Assembly (NCBI RefSeq): GCF_900452395.1
Contig: NZ_UGNV01000001.1
Coordinates: 769,501 to 833,500, forward strand
Origin: Legionella beliardensis
Lineage (GTDB): Bacteria > Pseudomonadota > Gammaproteobacteria > Legionellales > Legionellaceae
DNA length: 64,000 nucleotides
Direction: 5' to 3'
Each line of letters starts with the position of its first letter. The first letter of the stretch is position 1. This document shows positions 55,688 to 64,000 of this stretch, in pieces. Below the pieces are notes generated by a model. That model searched no databases and was not told the DNA's origin. It saw only the letters and a program-made list of their open reading frames with translations. Both the position numbers and the translations under genes were made by a program.

Positions 55688-56798
55688 ATGTTAGAAGTTA
55701 ATCAAATTAATGCAACTTTATATGATTTAAATGAACGAACACAAGCACTTCGGGGGTATCTTTGACTTCGAAAGCAAACGTGAACGTTTAGAAGAAGTGG
55801 TTCGCGAATTAGAATCAGCAGCAGTGTGGAGTAATCCAGAACTTGCGCAAGCACTAGGTCGGGAGCGCGCCGAATTAGAATCGGTCGTTAATCAATTAGA
55901 GTTTTTAACTAAAAATATTCAAGATTTAATGGAGCTTTTTGAGCTTGCTCGCGCTGAAGAAGATGATGAAGCCATCAGTGATGTTGCTGATGAATTAGAC
56001 GCCTTGGAAAGGCAAGTAGCAAATTTAGAATTTCGCCGCATGTTTTCAGGTAAAATGGATAATGCTAATGCTTACCTTGATATCCAATCAGGATCAGGGG
56101 GGACTGAAGCCCAAGATTGGGCAGAAATGTTACTGCGCATGTATTTGCGTTGGGGCGAGCACCATGGTTTTACGATGGAATTAATAGAATGCTCGCCAGG
56201 TGAAGTAGCCGGTATTAAGAGTGCAACCATTTATATCGTAGGTGAGCATGCTTATGGCTGGCTGCGTACCGAAACTGGCGTGCATCGCTTAGTGCGTAAG
56301 TCGCCTTTTGATTCTGGTAATAGACGCCATACCTCGTTTGCTGCTGTGTTTGTGTCACCTGAAGTGGATGATGACATTGATATTGAAATCAATCCTGCTG
56401 ATTTACGCATTGATACGTATCGTGCTTCAGGCGCAGGGGGCCAGCATGTTAACCGTACTGACTCAGCTGTGCGAATAACGCATATGCCTTCAGGCATTGT
56501 TGTGCAGTGTCAAACGGATAGAAGTCAGCATAAAAATAAAGACAGCGCAATGAAACAACTGCGCGCTAAGCTTTATGAAATGGAATTACAGAAAAAAAAT
56601 GCAGAGCAGCAAGCGCTTGAAGCGACAAAATCAGATATTGGTTGGGGCTCACAAATTCGCTCGTATGTCTTAGATCAATCGCGCATAAAAGACTTAAGAA
56701 CCGGGGTCGAAACGAGTAATACCCAAGCTGTATTAGATGGGGATCTTGATAAATTTATAGAAGCCAGTTTGAAAGCCGGTATAGGGGCAGTAGCATGA
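55688..56798 (+). CDS. prfB: Peptide chain release factor 2 with programmed +1 frameshift
   Basis: The zero frame begins at ATG 55688 and encodes 25 codons ([20 protein letters not shown], then LRGYL) up to the in-frame TGA at 55763. A +1 shift at CTT (55760-55762) continues with GAC at 55764, giving DFESKRER and a 369-aa protein. The signal is canonical: an SD-like CGGGGG, TAT, then CTT-TGA-C. The body has the SPF anticodon motif (RKSPFDSG) and GGQ at 250-252, the same number as in E. coli. RF2 reads UGA and UAA stops. The stop overlaps the lysS start by 4 bp (ATGA). A start at ATG 55731 in the other frame would be a wrong N-terminus. Confidence 0.95.
55751..55766 (+). promoter_or_regulatory. 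RF2 autoregulatory frameshift site
   Basis: CGGGGGTATCTTTGAC: the G-run pairs with 16S rRNA three bases before CTT, and the TGA stop is followed by C, the weakest context. Low RF2 favours the shift and raises RF2 synthesis. Confidence 0.95.
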
Positions 56799-58294
56799 CA
56801 GAAACAATATTAGATGAAAGTGAAGTTTATTTAATTCGTAAGCAAAAATTGGCTGATTTACGCGAGCAAGGTTTTAATTTTCCTAATGATTTCCGGCGCA
56901 AATACTTTGCTGCTAATTTAATGGACCAATACAAAGACTGTGAAAAAGAAGAGTTAGCAAGCCTTGCAATTAAGGTTGCTATCGCAGGTCGTATTGTTTT
57001 ACGGCGTATTATGGGTAAAGCGAGTTTTTTTCACCTGCAAGATGTATCAGGGCGTATGCAAGTATATATTCGGCAAAATGATTTACCCGAACTTTACGAG
57101 CAATTTAAGGAATGGGATTTAGGCGATATCGTTGGCGTAACCGGTGAATTGTTTAAAACAAATACGGGTGAACTAAGCGTGCATGCCGACAATATTGTGT
57201 TATTAACGAAATCATTAAGGCCTTTACCTGATAAATTTCATGGGCTATCGGATCAAGAAATGCGTTATCGTAAGCGCTATGTCGATTTGATTGCCAACGA
57301 GGAATCGAGACACACCTTTTTAATTCGTTCACAATTAATTAAAGCATTTCGTCAATACATGGACGGTCATCAGTTTCTAGAAGTAGAGACACCCATGATG
57401 CATCCAATTCCAGGCGGCGCCTTAGCACGTCCTTTTGTCACGCATCATAATAGCCTAAATATGGACATGTTTTTGCGAATTGCGCCTGAGTTATATTTAA
57501 AACGTCTGGTAGTTGGTGGGTTTGAGCGGGTTTATGAAATCAATCGTAATTTTCGTAATGAAGGGATTTCAACACGTCATAATCCTGAATTCACCATGGT
57601 TGAATTTTATCAAGCTTATGCTGATTACAACGATTTAATGGATTTTACGCAAGATTTACTACAATACTTATGCGATGTGGTTTTAGGTACTCGAAAAATT
57701 AATTACCAAGATCAAGAAATTAATTTTAGCGATCCTTTTGCACGCTTAAGCGTTAAAGAAGCTATTTTACGCTACCATCCTAATATAGTGGCTGCCCAAC
57801 TAGAGTCAGAAGAAGCATGCAAGGCCATCTTAGAGCAGTTACAATTGCCTTATAAGCCGAGTGATGGCTTGGGTAAATTACAGATGATTCTTTTTGAAGA
57901 AACAGTTGAGCATTTATTGATTCAGCCAACGTTTATTACTGGCTACCCAACTGAAGTGTCGCCCTTGGCAAGACGTAATGACGAAGACCCAACCATTACT
58001 GATCGGTTTGAATTTTTTATTGCAGGCCGTGAAATAGCGAATGGTTTTTCAGAGCTTAATGATGCTGACGATCAAGCTGGTCGCTTCCAAAAACAAGTTG
58101 CTGAAAAGGAAGCAGGCGATCTAGAGGCTATGCACTTTGATTATGACTATATTGAAGCGCTTGAGTACGGTTTGCCACCAACTGCAGGTGAAGGCATAGG
58201 AATTGATAGATTAGTGATGCTTTTTACAAACTCGCCCTCTATTCGTGATGTTATTTTATTTCCCCATTTACGTCATGCAGGCCATGCTGGTTAA
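56795..58294 (+). CDS. lysS: Lysyl-tRNA synthetase (class II)
   Basis: 499 aa, the usual length. N-terminal OB fold ([23 protein letters not shown]), then class II motifs: [49 protein letters not shown], and the C-terminal [14 protein letters not shown] with R as motif 3. It charges tRNA-Lys. The ATGA overlap with prfB shows the common prfB-lysS operon. A hairpin follows at 58307-58335. Confidence 0.97.
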   Translation: MTETILDESEVYLIRKQKLADLREQGFNFPNDFRRKYFAANLMDQYKDCEKEELASLAIKVAIAGRIVLRRIMGKASFFHLQDVSGRMQVYIRQNDLPELYEQFKEWDLGDIVGVTGELFKTNTGELSVHADNIVLLTKSLRPLPDKFHGLSDQEMRYRKRYVDLIANEESRHTFLIRSQLIKAFRQYMDGHQFLEVETPMMHPIPGGALARPFVTHHNSLNMDMFLRIAPELYLKRLVVGGFERVYEINRNFRNEGISTRHNPEFTMVEFYQAYADYNDLMDFTQDLLQYLCDVVLGTRKINYQDQEINFSDPFARLSVKEAILRYHPNIVAAQLESEEACKAILEQLQLPYKPSDGLGKLQMILFEETVEHLLIQPTFITGYPTEVSPLARRNDEDPTITDRFEFFIAGREIANGFSELNDADDQAGRFQKQVAEKEAGDLEAMHFDYDYIEALEYGLPPTAGEGIGIDRLVMLFTNSPSIRDVILFPHLRHAGHAG

Positions 58295-58306
58295 GTAAAA
58301 AGTGTA

Positions 58307-58335
58307 CCAGGCTAAGACATCATGTATTAGCCTGG
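58307..58335 (+). terminator. Hairpin after prfB-lysS
   Basis: CCAGGCTA and TAGCCTGG arms around a 13-base loop, between convergent genes. Confidence 0.55.
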
Positions 58336-58352
58336 AAGTCATAATGACCGTA

Positions 58353-59321
58353 TTATTTAAAATAATTTAAAACGTGATTGCCAAAGTTGAGAATAAAATT
58401 AGTCTGACTTGTATTAACATTATGCAGTACAATTTTTTTAAACCCAAGCGCTATGTATTCTTCTAATTGGTGAATATGTTGTTTAGGAGAGGCTGAAATA
58501 GTGACATAGTCATATAGCTGCTCGGGTTGAATTAACGCGGCCGCTTGTTCAAATTGTTCAGGTGTTCTTAATTCAGACAACATACTACTGCCAAAAATAT
58601 TACTTTTCCATTGTTCAAAAGCACCTTTTAAGGCTGCGTCTTGTGAATGGTCATAAGACAATTGTACTTTTAAAATCATTGGCTTATTTTGGCCCCCATT
58701 TTTTTGCCAACTTGCAACAACGGCTTTTACTTGTTCAATAGGTTGAGACACAGTGACTAAACCATCTGCCCAAGAAGCTAGCCAGGCTGCTGTTTCAGGT
58801 GTGATAGCCGCACCAAATAAGGGGAGCGTATTATTTCTGGGCTGGGTATAAAGTGTTGCCTCCTCAATCGTTAATAAGCCTTTGTGAGTCACTGTTTCAC
58901 CACGCCAAAGTGCTTTAATAATCGTTGCAGCTTCTTTAAGTCTCGCATTTCTTTCATGTTTGTTTGGCCAATGCTGTCCTGTAATGGCTTCATTCAGCGC
59001 CTGACCGCTACCAACACATAACCAGAAGCGTTCTGGAAACATCATATCGATAGTCGCTGCCGCTTGCGCAACCATGGCTGGGTGGTAACGGAAAGTTGGG
59101 CAATTGATTAAACCATATTCAAAAGATGTCTGGCTCATGGCAGCACCAAGCCATGCCCAAGAAAATGCCGAATTACCTTGTTTCCTATTCCAGGGATGGA
59201 AGTGGTCAGAAGAAAAAGCAAAATCAAAACCGGCTTTTTCTGCTTGTTTAACATAATCGAGTAGCTCGGTAGGGGAAAATTGTTCATGAGAAACATGATA
59301 GCCAAATTTTATTTTATCCAT
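58353..59321 (-). CDS. LLM-class flavin-dependent oxidoreductase
   Basis: 322 aa. A luciferase-like TIM barrel with KIKFGYHVSHEQFSPTELLDYVKQAE, FAFSSDHFHPW, FRYHPAMVAQAAATIDMMFPERFWL, GSGQALNEA and PLFGAAITPETAAWL, typical of the group once described as F420-dependent (TIGR03557/TIGR03885-like). Gammaproteobacteria do not normally make F420, so FMN is the likely cofactor (inference). Substrate unknown. It converges on lysS. Confidence 0.8.
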   Translation of the reverse strand: MDKIKFGYHVSHEQFSPTELLDYVKQAEKAGFDFAFSSDHFHPWNRKQGNSAFSWAWLGAAMSQTSFEYGLINCPTFRYHPAMVAQAAATIDMMFPERFWLCVGSGQALNEAITGQHWPNKHERNARLKEAATIIKALWRGETVTHKGLLTIEEATLYTQPRNNTLPLFGAAITPETAAWLASWADGLVTVSQPIEQVKAVVASWQKNGGQNKPMILKVQLSYDHSQDAALKGAFEQWKSNIFGSSMLSELRTPEQFEQAAALIQPEQLYDYVTISASPKQHIHQLEEYIALGFKKIVLHNVNTSQTNFILNFGNHVLNYFK

Positions 59322-59429
59322 TCGTTTAATTTGCTCCTGCTACTATATTATTGATGTGATGGCTTAGGTCTAATTATTAGCTTAAATAATTATTAATTTA
59401 CGTGGTTATATTTCCTAGAAAACCGTAAT

Positions 59430-59491
59430 GTAGCCTGGGTGAAACGAAGTGAAACCCGGGTTACGGTCCTTTGGCCCTGCACCCAGGCTAC
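59430..59491. repeat. AGCCTGGGT-family repeat, full copy
   Basis: GTAGCCTGGGTGAAACGAAG, then GTGAAACCCGGG and TTACGGTCC...CCCTGCACCCAGGCTAC, between the LLM gene and clpB. Confidence 0.85.
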
Positions 59492-59536
59492 ATTTTAATT
59501 ATCTTCCTCTTACTTTGGCTCGAGTACTTTTAAGCA

Positions 59537-62137
59537 TTAATGTCGAATTTCTGCTATTTCTTCACTGGTAAAAGCTAATCGGTTATCTTTTAACGTGACA
59601 TGGATGGTGTCACCTGAAGTAAACTCGCCAGTTAACAAGGCTTGTGCTAGTGGATTTTCTAGTTCTTGCTGAATGGTGCGCTTAAGAGGCCTTGCGCCAT
59701 AGACAGGATCAAATCCCGCTTCTCCTAAGTACGCAAGTGCTGTGAGCTCAACGTCTAGATGGATATTGAGTTGTTGCAAACGCTGTTGTAGGTTACTAAT
59801 TTGAATACCTGCAATTGTGGTAATTTGTTCTTGCGTAAGCGGATGAAACACAACCGTATCATCAATTCGATTAATGAACTCAGGACGAAAGTGTTGAGTA
59901 ACAATACCCATAACTGCTTCCTTAAGTTGATCATAGGTTACTTTAGACGCCATATCTTGAATCAAGTGTGAGCCTAAATTAGAAGTCATCACGATGACTG
60001 TATTGCGAAAATCAACGGTACGGCCCTGGCCATCTGTTAAGCGGCCATCATCCATGACTTGCAGTAAAATATTAAAAACATCCGTATGTGCTTTCTCAAT
60101 TTCATCAAGCAAAATCACTGAATAAGGCCTGCGTCTGACGGCTTCTGTTAGATAGCCGCCTTCTTCATAACCCACATAGCCAGGGGGTGCACCTATTAAA
60201 CGAGCGACAGAATGTTTTTCCATAAATTCAGACATATCAATACGTACCATCGCCTCAGTCGTGTCAAATAAAAATGCCGCTAAGGCTTTACAAAGCTCGG
60301 TTTTACCAACCCCCGTTGGCCCTAAAAAGAGGAAAGAACCGATGGGTCGGTTAGGGTCAGAAAGACCTGCTCGTGAACGTCGAATCGCATTAGCAACCAC
60401 ATCCACTGCTTCATTCTGACCAATTAAACGCTTATGCAGTGCTTCTTCCATATGCAAGAGTTTTTCTTTTTCACCTTCAAGCATTTTAGCTACAGGGATG
60501 CCTGTCCATTTAGAAACCACGTCCGCAATTTCTTCTTCGGTGACTTTATTGCGAACTAAGCGGTGCTCGGTGTTATCTTCTTGTTCATTCACTTGCAGGA
60601 GTTGTTTTTCAAGCTCAGGAATACGACCATATTGTAATTCAGACATTCTTGCTAAATCACCAGCACGCCTTGCAGTATCTAATTCTACTTTAGCCTGCTC
60701 TAGTGCTTCTTTAATATGAGTTGCACCTTGTAAGGTTGCTTTTTCTGCTTTCCAAACTTCTTCTAAATCAGTGTAATTTTTTTCTAATTCATCAATACTG
60801 TGCTGTAAATCTTGTAATCGTTTTTTAGACGCTTCATCATTTTCTTTCTTTAATGCTTCGCGTTCTATCTTTAATTGAATTAAGCGGCGCTCAAGTTTAT
60901 CTAAACTTTCAGGTTTGGAATCAATTTCCATACGAATTAAGCTTGCTGCCTCATCAATTAAGTCAATTGCTTTATCAGGAAGCTGTCTATCACTAATATA
61001 ACGGTGTGACAGCGTCGCTGCCGCAATAATGGCGGGATCGGTAATTTCAACGCCATGATGAACTTCATAACGTTCTTTTAAGCCACGCAAAATAGCAATC
61101 GTATCTTCTACTGAAGGTTCATCAACTAACACCTTTTGGAAACGACGCTCAAGGGCTGCGTCTTTTTCAATGTATTGGCGGTATTCATCAAGTGTAGTCG
61201 CACCAATACAATGTAATTCACCCCGCGCTAATGCAGGTTTTAGCATGTTTCCAGCATCCATTGCACCTTCGGCTTTACCCGCGCCAACCATCGTATGTAA
61301 TTCATCAATAAATAAAATAATTTGACCTTCTTGTTTACTTAAATCTTTTAAAACGGCTTTTAAGCGCTCTTCAAATTCACCGCGAAATTTGGCGCCAGCA
61401 ATGAGTGCACCCATATCAAGTGAAAGTAGACGTTTATTCTTTAAGCCTTCTGGCACTTCGCCATTGATAATACGTTGAGCAAGACCTTCTACAATCGCTG
61501 TTTTACCAACACCTGGTTCACCAATGAGAACAGGGTTGTTTTTAGTACGTCGCTGCAATACTTGAATGGTTCTACGAATTTCATCATCACGGCCAATAAC
61601 CGGGTCAAGCTTGCCTTGCTCGGCGCGCTCTGTTAAATCGAGGGTATATTTTTCTAATGCTTGGCGTTGATCTTCGGCATTAGGATCATTAACTGCGTCT
61701 CCGCCGCGTACATCATTAATCGCCTTTTCTATCGCTTCTTTTGTTGCGCCTGCTTGCTTAAGCAAGCGTTCCAGATTGCCATCTTCGCTTATGGCAGCTA
61801 ATAAAAACAGTTCACTGGAAATATAAGCGTCTTTGCGCTGCTGCGATAATTTATCAGTTAAATTAAGCAAGCGATTTAGGGCGTTTGAAATATGAATGTC
61901 ACCGCCTGTGCCTGTAACTTTAGGCAAGCGTTCAAGCGCTTGATCAAGGGATGTACGTAATTGGGCAATATTGATGCCTGCTTTAGTTAGCAAAGGCCTG
62001 GTACTGCCGCCTTGTTGATCAAGTAATGCTTTTAAAACATGTTCAGGCTCAATGAAACTATTATCCCTGCCTAGTGCTAAAGACTGGGCATCTGCAAGAG
62101 CCATTTGAAATTTTGAGGTAAGTTTATCCATTCGCAT
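59537..62137 (-). CDS. clpB: ClpB disaggregase
   Basis: 866 aa. N-terminal Clp-N repeat domain; AAA1 with Walker [14 protein letters not shown] (about 204) and the coiled-coil middle domain (about 400-530, [19 protein letters not shown]); AAA2 with [15 protein letters not shown] (about 606). A hexameric ATPase that reactivates aggregated proteins with DnaK. The first ATG (62137, after AGAGAGGTTACAA) is used; a second ATG is six bases later. No clear Sigma32 promoter seen. Confidence 0.97.
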   Translation of the reverse strand: MRMDKLTSKFQMALADAQSLALGRDNSFIEPEHVLKALLDQQGGSTRPLLTKAGINIAQLRTSLDQALERLPKVTGTGGDIHISNALNRLLNLTDKLSQQRKDAYISSELFLLAAISEDGNLERLLKQAGATKEAIEKAINDVRGGDAVNDPNAEDQRQALEKYTLDLTERAEQGKLDPVIGRDDEIRRTIQVLQRRTKNNPVLIGEPGVGKTAIVEGLAQRIINGEVPEGLKNKRLLSLDMGALIAGAKFRGEFEERLKAVLKDLSKQEGQIILFIDELHTMVGAGKAEGAMDAGNMLKPALARGELHCIGATTLDEYRQYIEKDAALERRFQKVLVDEPSVEDTIAILRGLKERYEVHHGVEITDPAIIAAATLSHRYISDRQLPDKAIDLIDEAASLIRMEIDSKPESLDKLERRLIQLKIEREALKKENDEASKKRLQDLQHSIDELEKNYTDLEEVWKAEKATLQGATHIKEALEQAKVELDTARRAGDLARMSELQYGRIPELEKQLLQVNEQEDNTEHRLVRNKVTEEEIADVVSKWTGIPVAKMLEGEKEKLLHMEEALHKRLIGQNEAVDVVANAIRRSRAGLSDPNRPIGSFLFLGPTGVGKTELCKALAAFLFDTTEAMVRIDMSEFMEKHSVARLIGAPPGYVGYEEGGYLTEAVRRRPYSVILLDEIEKAHTDVFNILLQVMDDGRLTDGQGRTVDFRNTVIVMTSNLGSHLIQDMASKVTYDQLKEAVMGIVTQHFRPEFINRIDDTVVFHPLTQEQITTIAGIQISNLQQRLQQLNIHLDVELTALAYLGEAGFDPVYGARPLKRTIQQELENPLAQALLTGEFTSGDTIHVTLKDNRLAFTSEEIAEIRH

Positions 62138-62300
62138 TTGTAACCTCTCTATCAGGACTTATTTATGCTTGCTTGCATAAGTTAAGTCTGGTTAAATACC
62201 GACCTTCATCTATAAGTACTAGTCCAAAGGTGTTAATCACAGTCTTACTGCCGTAAAATAAGGGCTGAAATCTAAAAAACAAGTAGTGTAGCGGTATATT

Positions 62301-63254
62301 ATGAATAATTTTCCTAACCAACAGTCTGATTCACAAGCGCTATTAAATCAAATCATACTTGAGTATATGCGTGACCAAAAACGTAAGCGCCGTTGGCGTT
62401 GGGTATTTCGTTTTCTTATTGTTCTGCTAATCATTATGGCCTATTTTAAATTAAATGGCCTATTTGAAGATGAGAAAGATACGCTAGATAAAGCCCATGC
62501 AGGCTTAATCGATTTGGATGGCACGATAGAGCGGGAAGGTTCTGGAAGCGCTGAAAATTTTGTTAAAGGATTAGATAGAGCGTATAAAAGCAAATCTCTA
62601 CAAGCGCTAATTGTTCGTATTAATAGCCCTGGCGGCAGTCCTGTGCAAGCAGATTATATGTATAATGCGTTGCATTATTATCATTCTAAATACCCTAACG
62701 TTAAAATATATGCAGTCTGTGTGGATGTTTGCGCGTCTGCTGCTTATTATGTTGCTGCCGCCGCAGATGAGATTTATGCTAATGAATCAAGTATAGTAGG
62801 CTCAATAGGGGTGATTTATAATGGTTTTGGCTTTGTAGATACCATGCAAAAATTAGGTGTTTCTCGTCGCTTACAAACAGCAGGTAATTATAAAGGCTTT
62901 TTAGATCCATTCTCTCCCGTGACGCCAGAACAACAGCAATTATTGCAAACAATGTTAAATGAGGTCCATCAGCAATTTATTAATCGAGTTAAAGAAGGGC
63001 GGGGTTCTCGTTTAGTGATTGATAATCAAACGTTTTCTGGTCTTTTTTGGACTGGAAAGCAAGCTAAAGCACGCGGACTTATTGATGGCTTTGCCAGCAG
63101 TGGGCAATTGGCGCGCGATGTTTTAAAAGCTACTATTGTCATCGATTACACCCATAAACAAAGTGTCTTTGAAAAGGTTAGCCGCAACGTCGGCACAGCC
63201 ATTGCAGATGAATTACCGAAAGCGCTAGGTTTAAATTCTGGTATTAAGGAATAG
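62301..63254 (+). CDS. S49 family signal peptide peptidase (SppA/SohB-like)
   Basis: 317 aa. Basic N-terminus (RDQKRKRRWRW) and one inner-membrane helix (33-50), then a single peptidase domain with Ser146 (VCASAAYY) and Lys198 (AGNYKGFLDPF), the catalytic dyad of S49. RINSPGGSPVQADYMY and EIYANESSIVGSIGVIY are conserved. Half the size of E. coli SppA, like the short proteins of the SohB or SppA36 type. It cleaves remnant signal peptides or membrane fragments in the periplasm. Confidence 0.9.
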   Translation: MNNFPNQQSDSQALLNQIILEYMRDQKRKRRWRWVFRFLIVLLIIMAYFKLNGLFEDEKDTLDKAHAGLIDLDGTIEREGSGSAENFVKGLDRAYKSKSLQALIVRINSPGGSPVQADYMYNALHYYHSKYPNVKIYAVCVDVCASAAYYVAAAADEIYANESSIVGSIGVIYNGFGFVDTMQKLGVSRRLQTAGNYKGFLDPFSPVTPEQQQLLQTMLNEVHQQFINRVKEGRGSRLVIDNQTFSGLFWTGKQAKARGLIDGFASSGQLARDVLKATIVIDYTHKQSVFEKVSRNVGTAIADELPKALGLNSGIKE

Positions 63255-63281
63255 GCATTATTAATTGCTATTTAAATTGAT

Positions 63282-63440
63282 GTAGCCTGGGTGCAGGCCC
63301 AAAGGGCCGAAACCCGGGTTTCACTCTACTGGCTTAAGTGCCCCATCGCTGGATACCGCGGTCAAGCCGCGGTAATTCGTTTTTTTCTTTGGTTTCTTTT
63401 CATTTTCTCGAAATACTGTGGCTTGACCACGGTATCCACT
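63282..63440. repeat. Composite of two repeat families
   Basis: A truncated AGCCTGGGT element (63282-63326) is followed by GGATACCGCGGTCAAGCCGC (63351-63370) and an inverted TACTGTGGCTTGACCACGGT (63413-63432). The last two form the same arms as in the tandem array at 5594-6372, but in the outward order. The surrounding region is non-coding. Confidence 0.75.
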
Positions 63441-63467
63441 TACTGTCTACTGATTTAAAGATAAGCC

Positions 63468-64000
63468 TTATTGAAGTTGCCGCCAGGATTGTCTGCCATA
63501 AGCTTGTTGTCCTGGATTTTCTGTTACCTTTTGCGTACCACCACTGGTGCCTGTTAAGTATTTGTATTCAAGTTGCCCTGCATTTAAGATAGGTAAACCC
63601 CCGATAAGACCTGTTTCTGATTTTAGTCCACTAACTGATACCGTAATTTGTTGTCCATTTTGAATAATACTTGCGGAATCAGCAGTAGTAAATCGGCTAT
63701 CTTGATTTAAGTCAAAGACATTATAATTAAGTCGGCTGCCAGTTGTTGCATCCAGTTCCATCAACCAGCTATCGCCACCAAAACTACATGGGTCATCGCT
63801 AGGAATGATGGTGTTAAAAATAATCTTGCCATTTAAGTAAAATAAATTAGAAATAACCCGTTCGCCTTGTGCTTGGCCATTGACTACTAAATCAATATAC
63901 CAGCCGCGCTGGGTACTCCCTACAGCATTATTACTGGTAATACGTATATTATTTTGCTCATCAAGAATAGTTTGTTGTTGCAATACAGAACGACCAGTTA
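63468..64000 (-). CDS. pilY1: PilY1-like type IV pilus protein, C-terminal end (5' end outside window)
   Basis: At least 177 codons, open to the window edge: the frame continues above the TTG at 63983 (TGRSVLQQQTILDEQ). GWYIDLVVNG...GERVISNLFYLNGKIIFNT, PSDDPCSFGGDSWLMELD (two residues around one Cys) and FDLNQDSRF match the C-terminal end of the PilY1 propeller, and the last residues GRQSWRQLQ match the conserved tail. PilY1 is a tip adhesin with pilus biogenesis functions. The upstream part lies outside the window. Confidence 0.85.
   Translation of the reverse strand, partial: TGRSVLQQQTILDEQNNIRITSNNAVGSTQRGWYIDLVVNGQAQGERVISNLFYLNGKIIFNTIIPSDDPCSFGGDSWLMELDATTGSRLNYNVFDLNQDSRFTTADSASIIQNGQQITVSVSGLKSETGLIGGLPILNAGQLEYKYLTGTSGGTQKVTENPGQQAYGRQSWRQLQ

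Noticed and set aside
55731-56798. prfB starting at ATG 55731
   Set aside because: The zero-frame N-terminus plus +1 shift explains the conserved RF2 beginning and the GGQ numbering.
59430-59491. Structured RNA or riboswitch upstream of clpB or after the LLM gene
   Set aside because: It is a copy of the dispersed AGCCTGGGT repeat, lying downstream of clpB and upstream of the LLM gene, with no conserved relation to either.

Overview
The window is AT-rich, densely coded DNA from a Gram-negative gammaproteobacterium, most probably a member of Legionellales and perhaps Legionella itself. That placement is inferred from gene content: a PlaA-type GDSL lipase, an AhpC/AhpD pair, an EgtB/EgtD pair, periplasmic Cu/Zn SodC, a PilY1 tip protein, and several unrecognised proteins that resemble secreted effectors. 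I cannot name a species. I saw no rRNA, tRNA, CRISPR array, phage or transposase gene.

Layout. 1-3729: C-terminal part of a very glycine-rich autotransporter, cut by the window edge. 3838-10002: a surface-glycan-like accessory block (sulfotransferase, two glycosyltransferases, an outer-membrane barrel protein, a UDP-glucuronate decarboxylase-type enzyme), interrupted by five tandem copies of a ~170 bp palindromic repeat. 10398-15798: small lipoprotein, OsmC, a 28-codon ORF coupled to a GRDP-like gene, an MFS pump, AhpC-AhpD, SodC and an EamA exporter; much of this is oxidative-stress defence. 16009-26979: a dienoyl-CoA-reductase-type flavoenzyme, a DUF2339 membrane protein, a DeaD-like helicase, a J-domain protein, a GDSL lipase and an MMPL transporter. 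27058-30740: membrane and effector-like orphans. 30899-33022: an MCE (Mla-like) lipid-transport cluster without its ATPase. 33110-40134: RtcB, an NTF2-like protein, very small low-complexity proteins, a YqhA-like protein, EgtB-EgtD, a Thr/Gly-repeat membrane protein and a DUF4142 protein. 40552-47913: an exopolysaccharide operon. 47946-54754: an M13 peptidase, TrhO, a short DsbD and orphan membrane proteins. 54844-64000: an acidic orphan, prfB (with its programmed frameshift)-lysS, an LLM flavoenzyme, clpB, an S49 peptidase and the C-terminal end of PilY1.

The most interesting system is the operon at 40552-47913. It combines a BcsB-like periplasmic subunit, an NfrA-like TPR plus outer-membrane protein, an NfrB-like glycosyltransferase with a C-terminal MshEN (c-di-GMP-binding type) domain, and a WecB-type UDP-GlcNAc 2-epimerase. 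NfrA, NfrB and WecB are the E. coli set needed for the phage N4 receptor glycan. Joining them to a BcsB-like subunit suggests a hybrid, c-di-GMP-controlled ManNAc-type exopolysaccharide secretion machine.

Three dispersed palindromic repeat families occupy most of the longer intergenic gaps. They are an AGCCTGGGT-type element, in places enclosed by 15-bp inverted ends, a CCGTGGCTTGACCACGG-type element, and a TTGCTTCACC...TTCGCAATGACG-type element.
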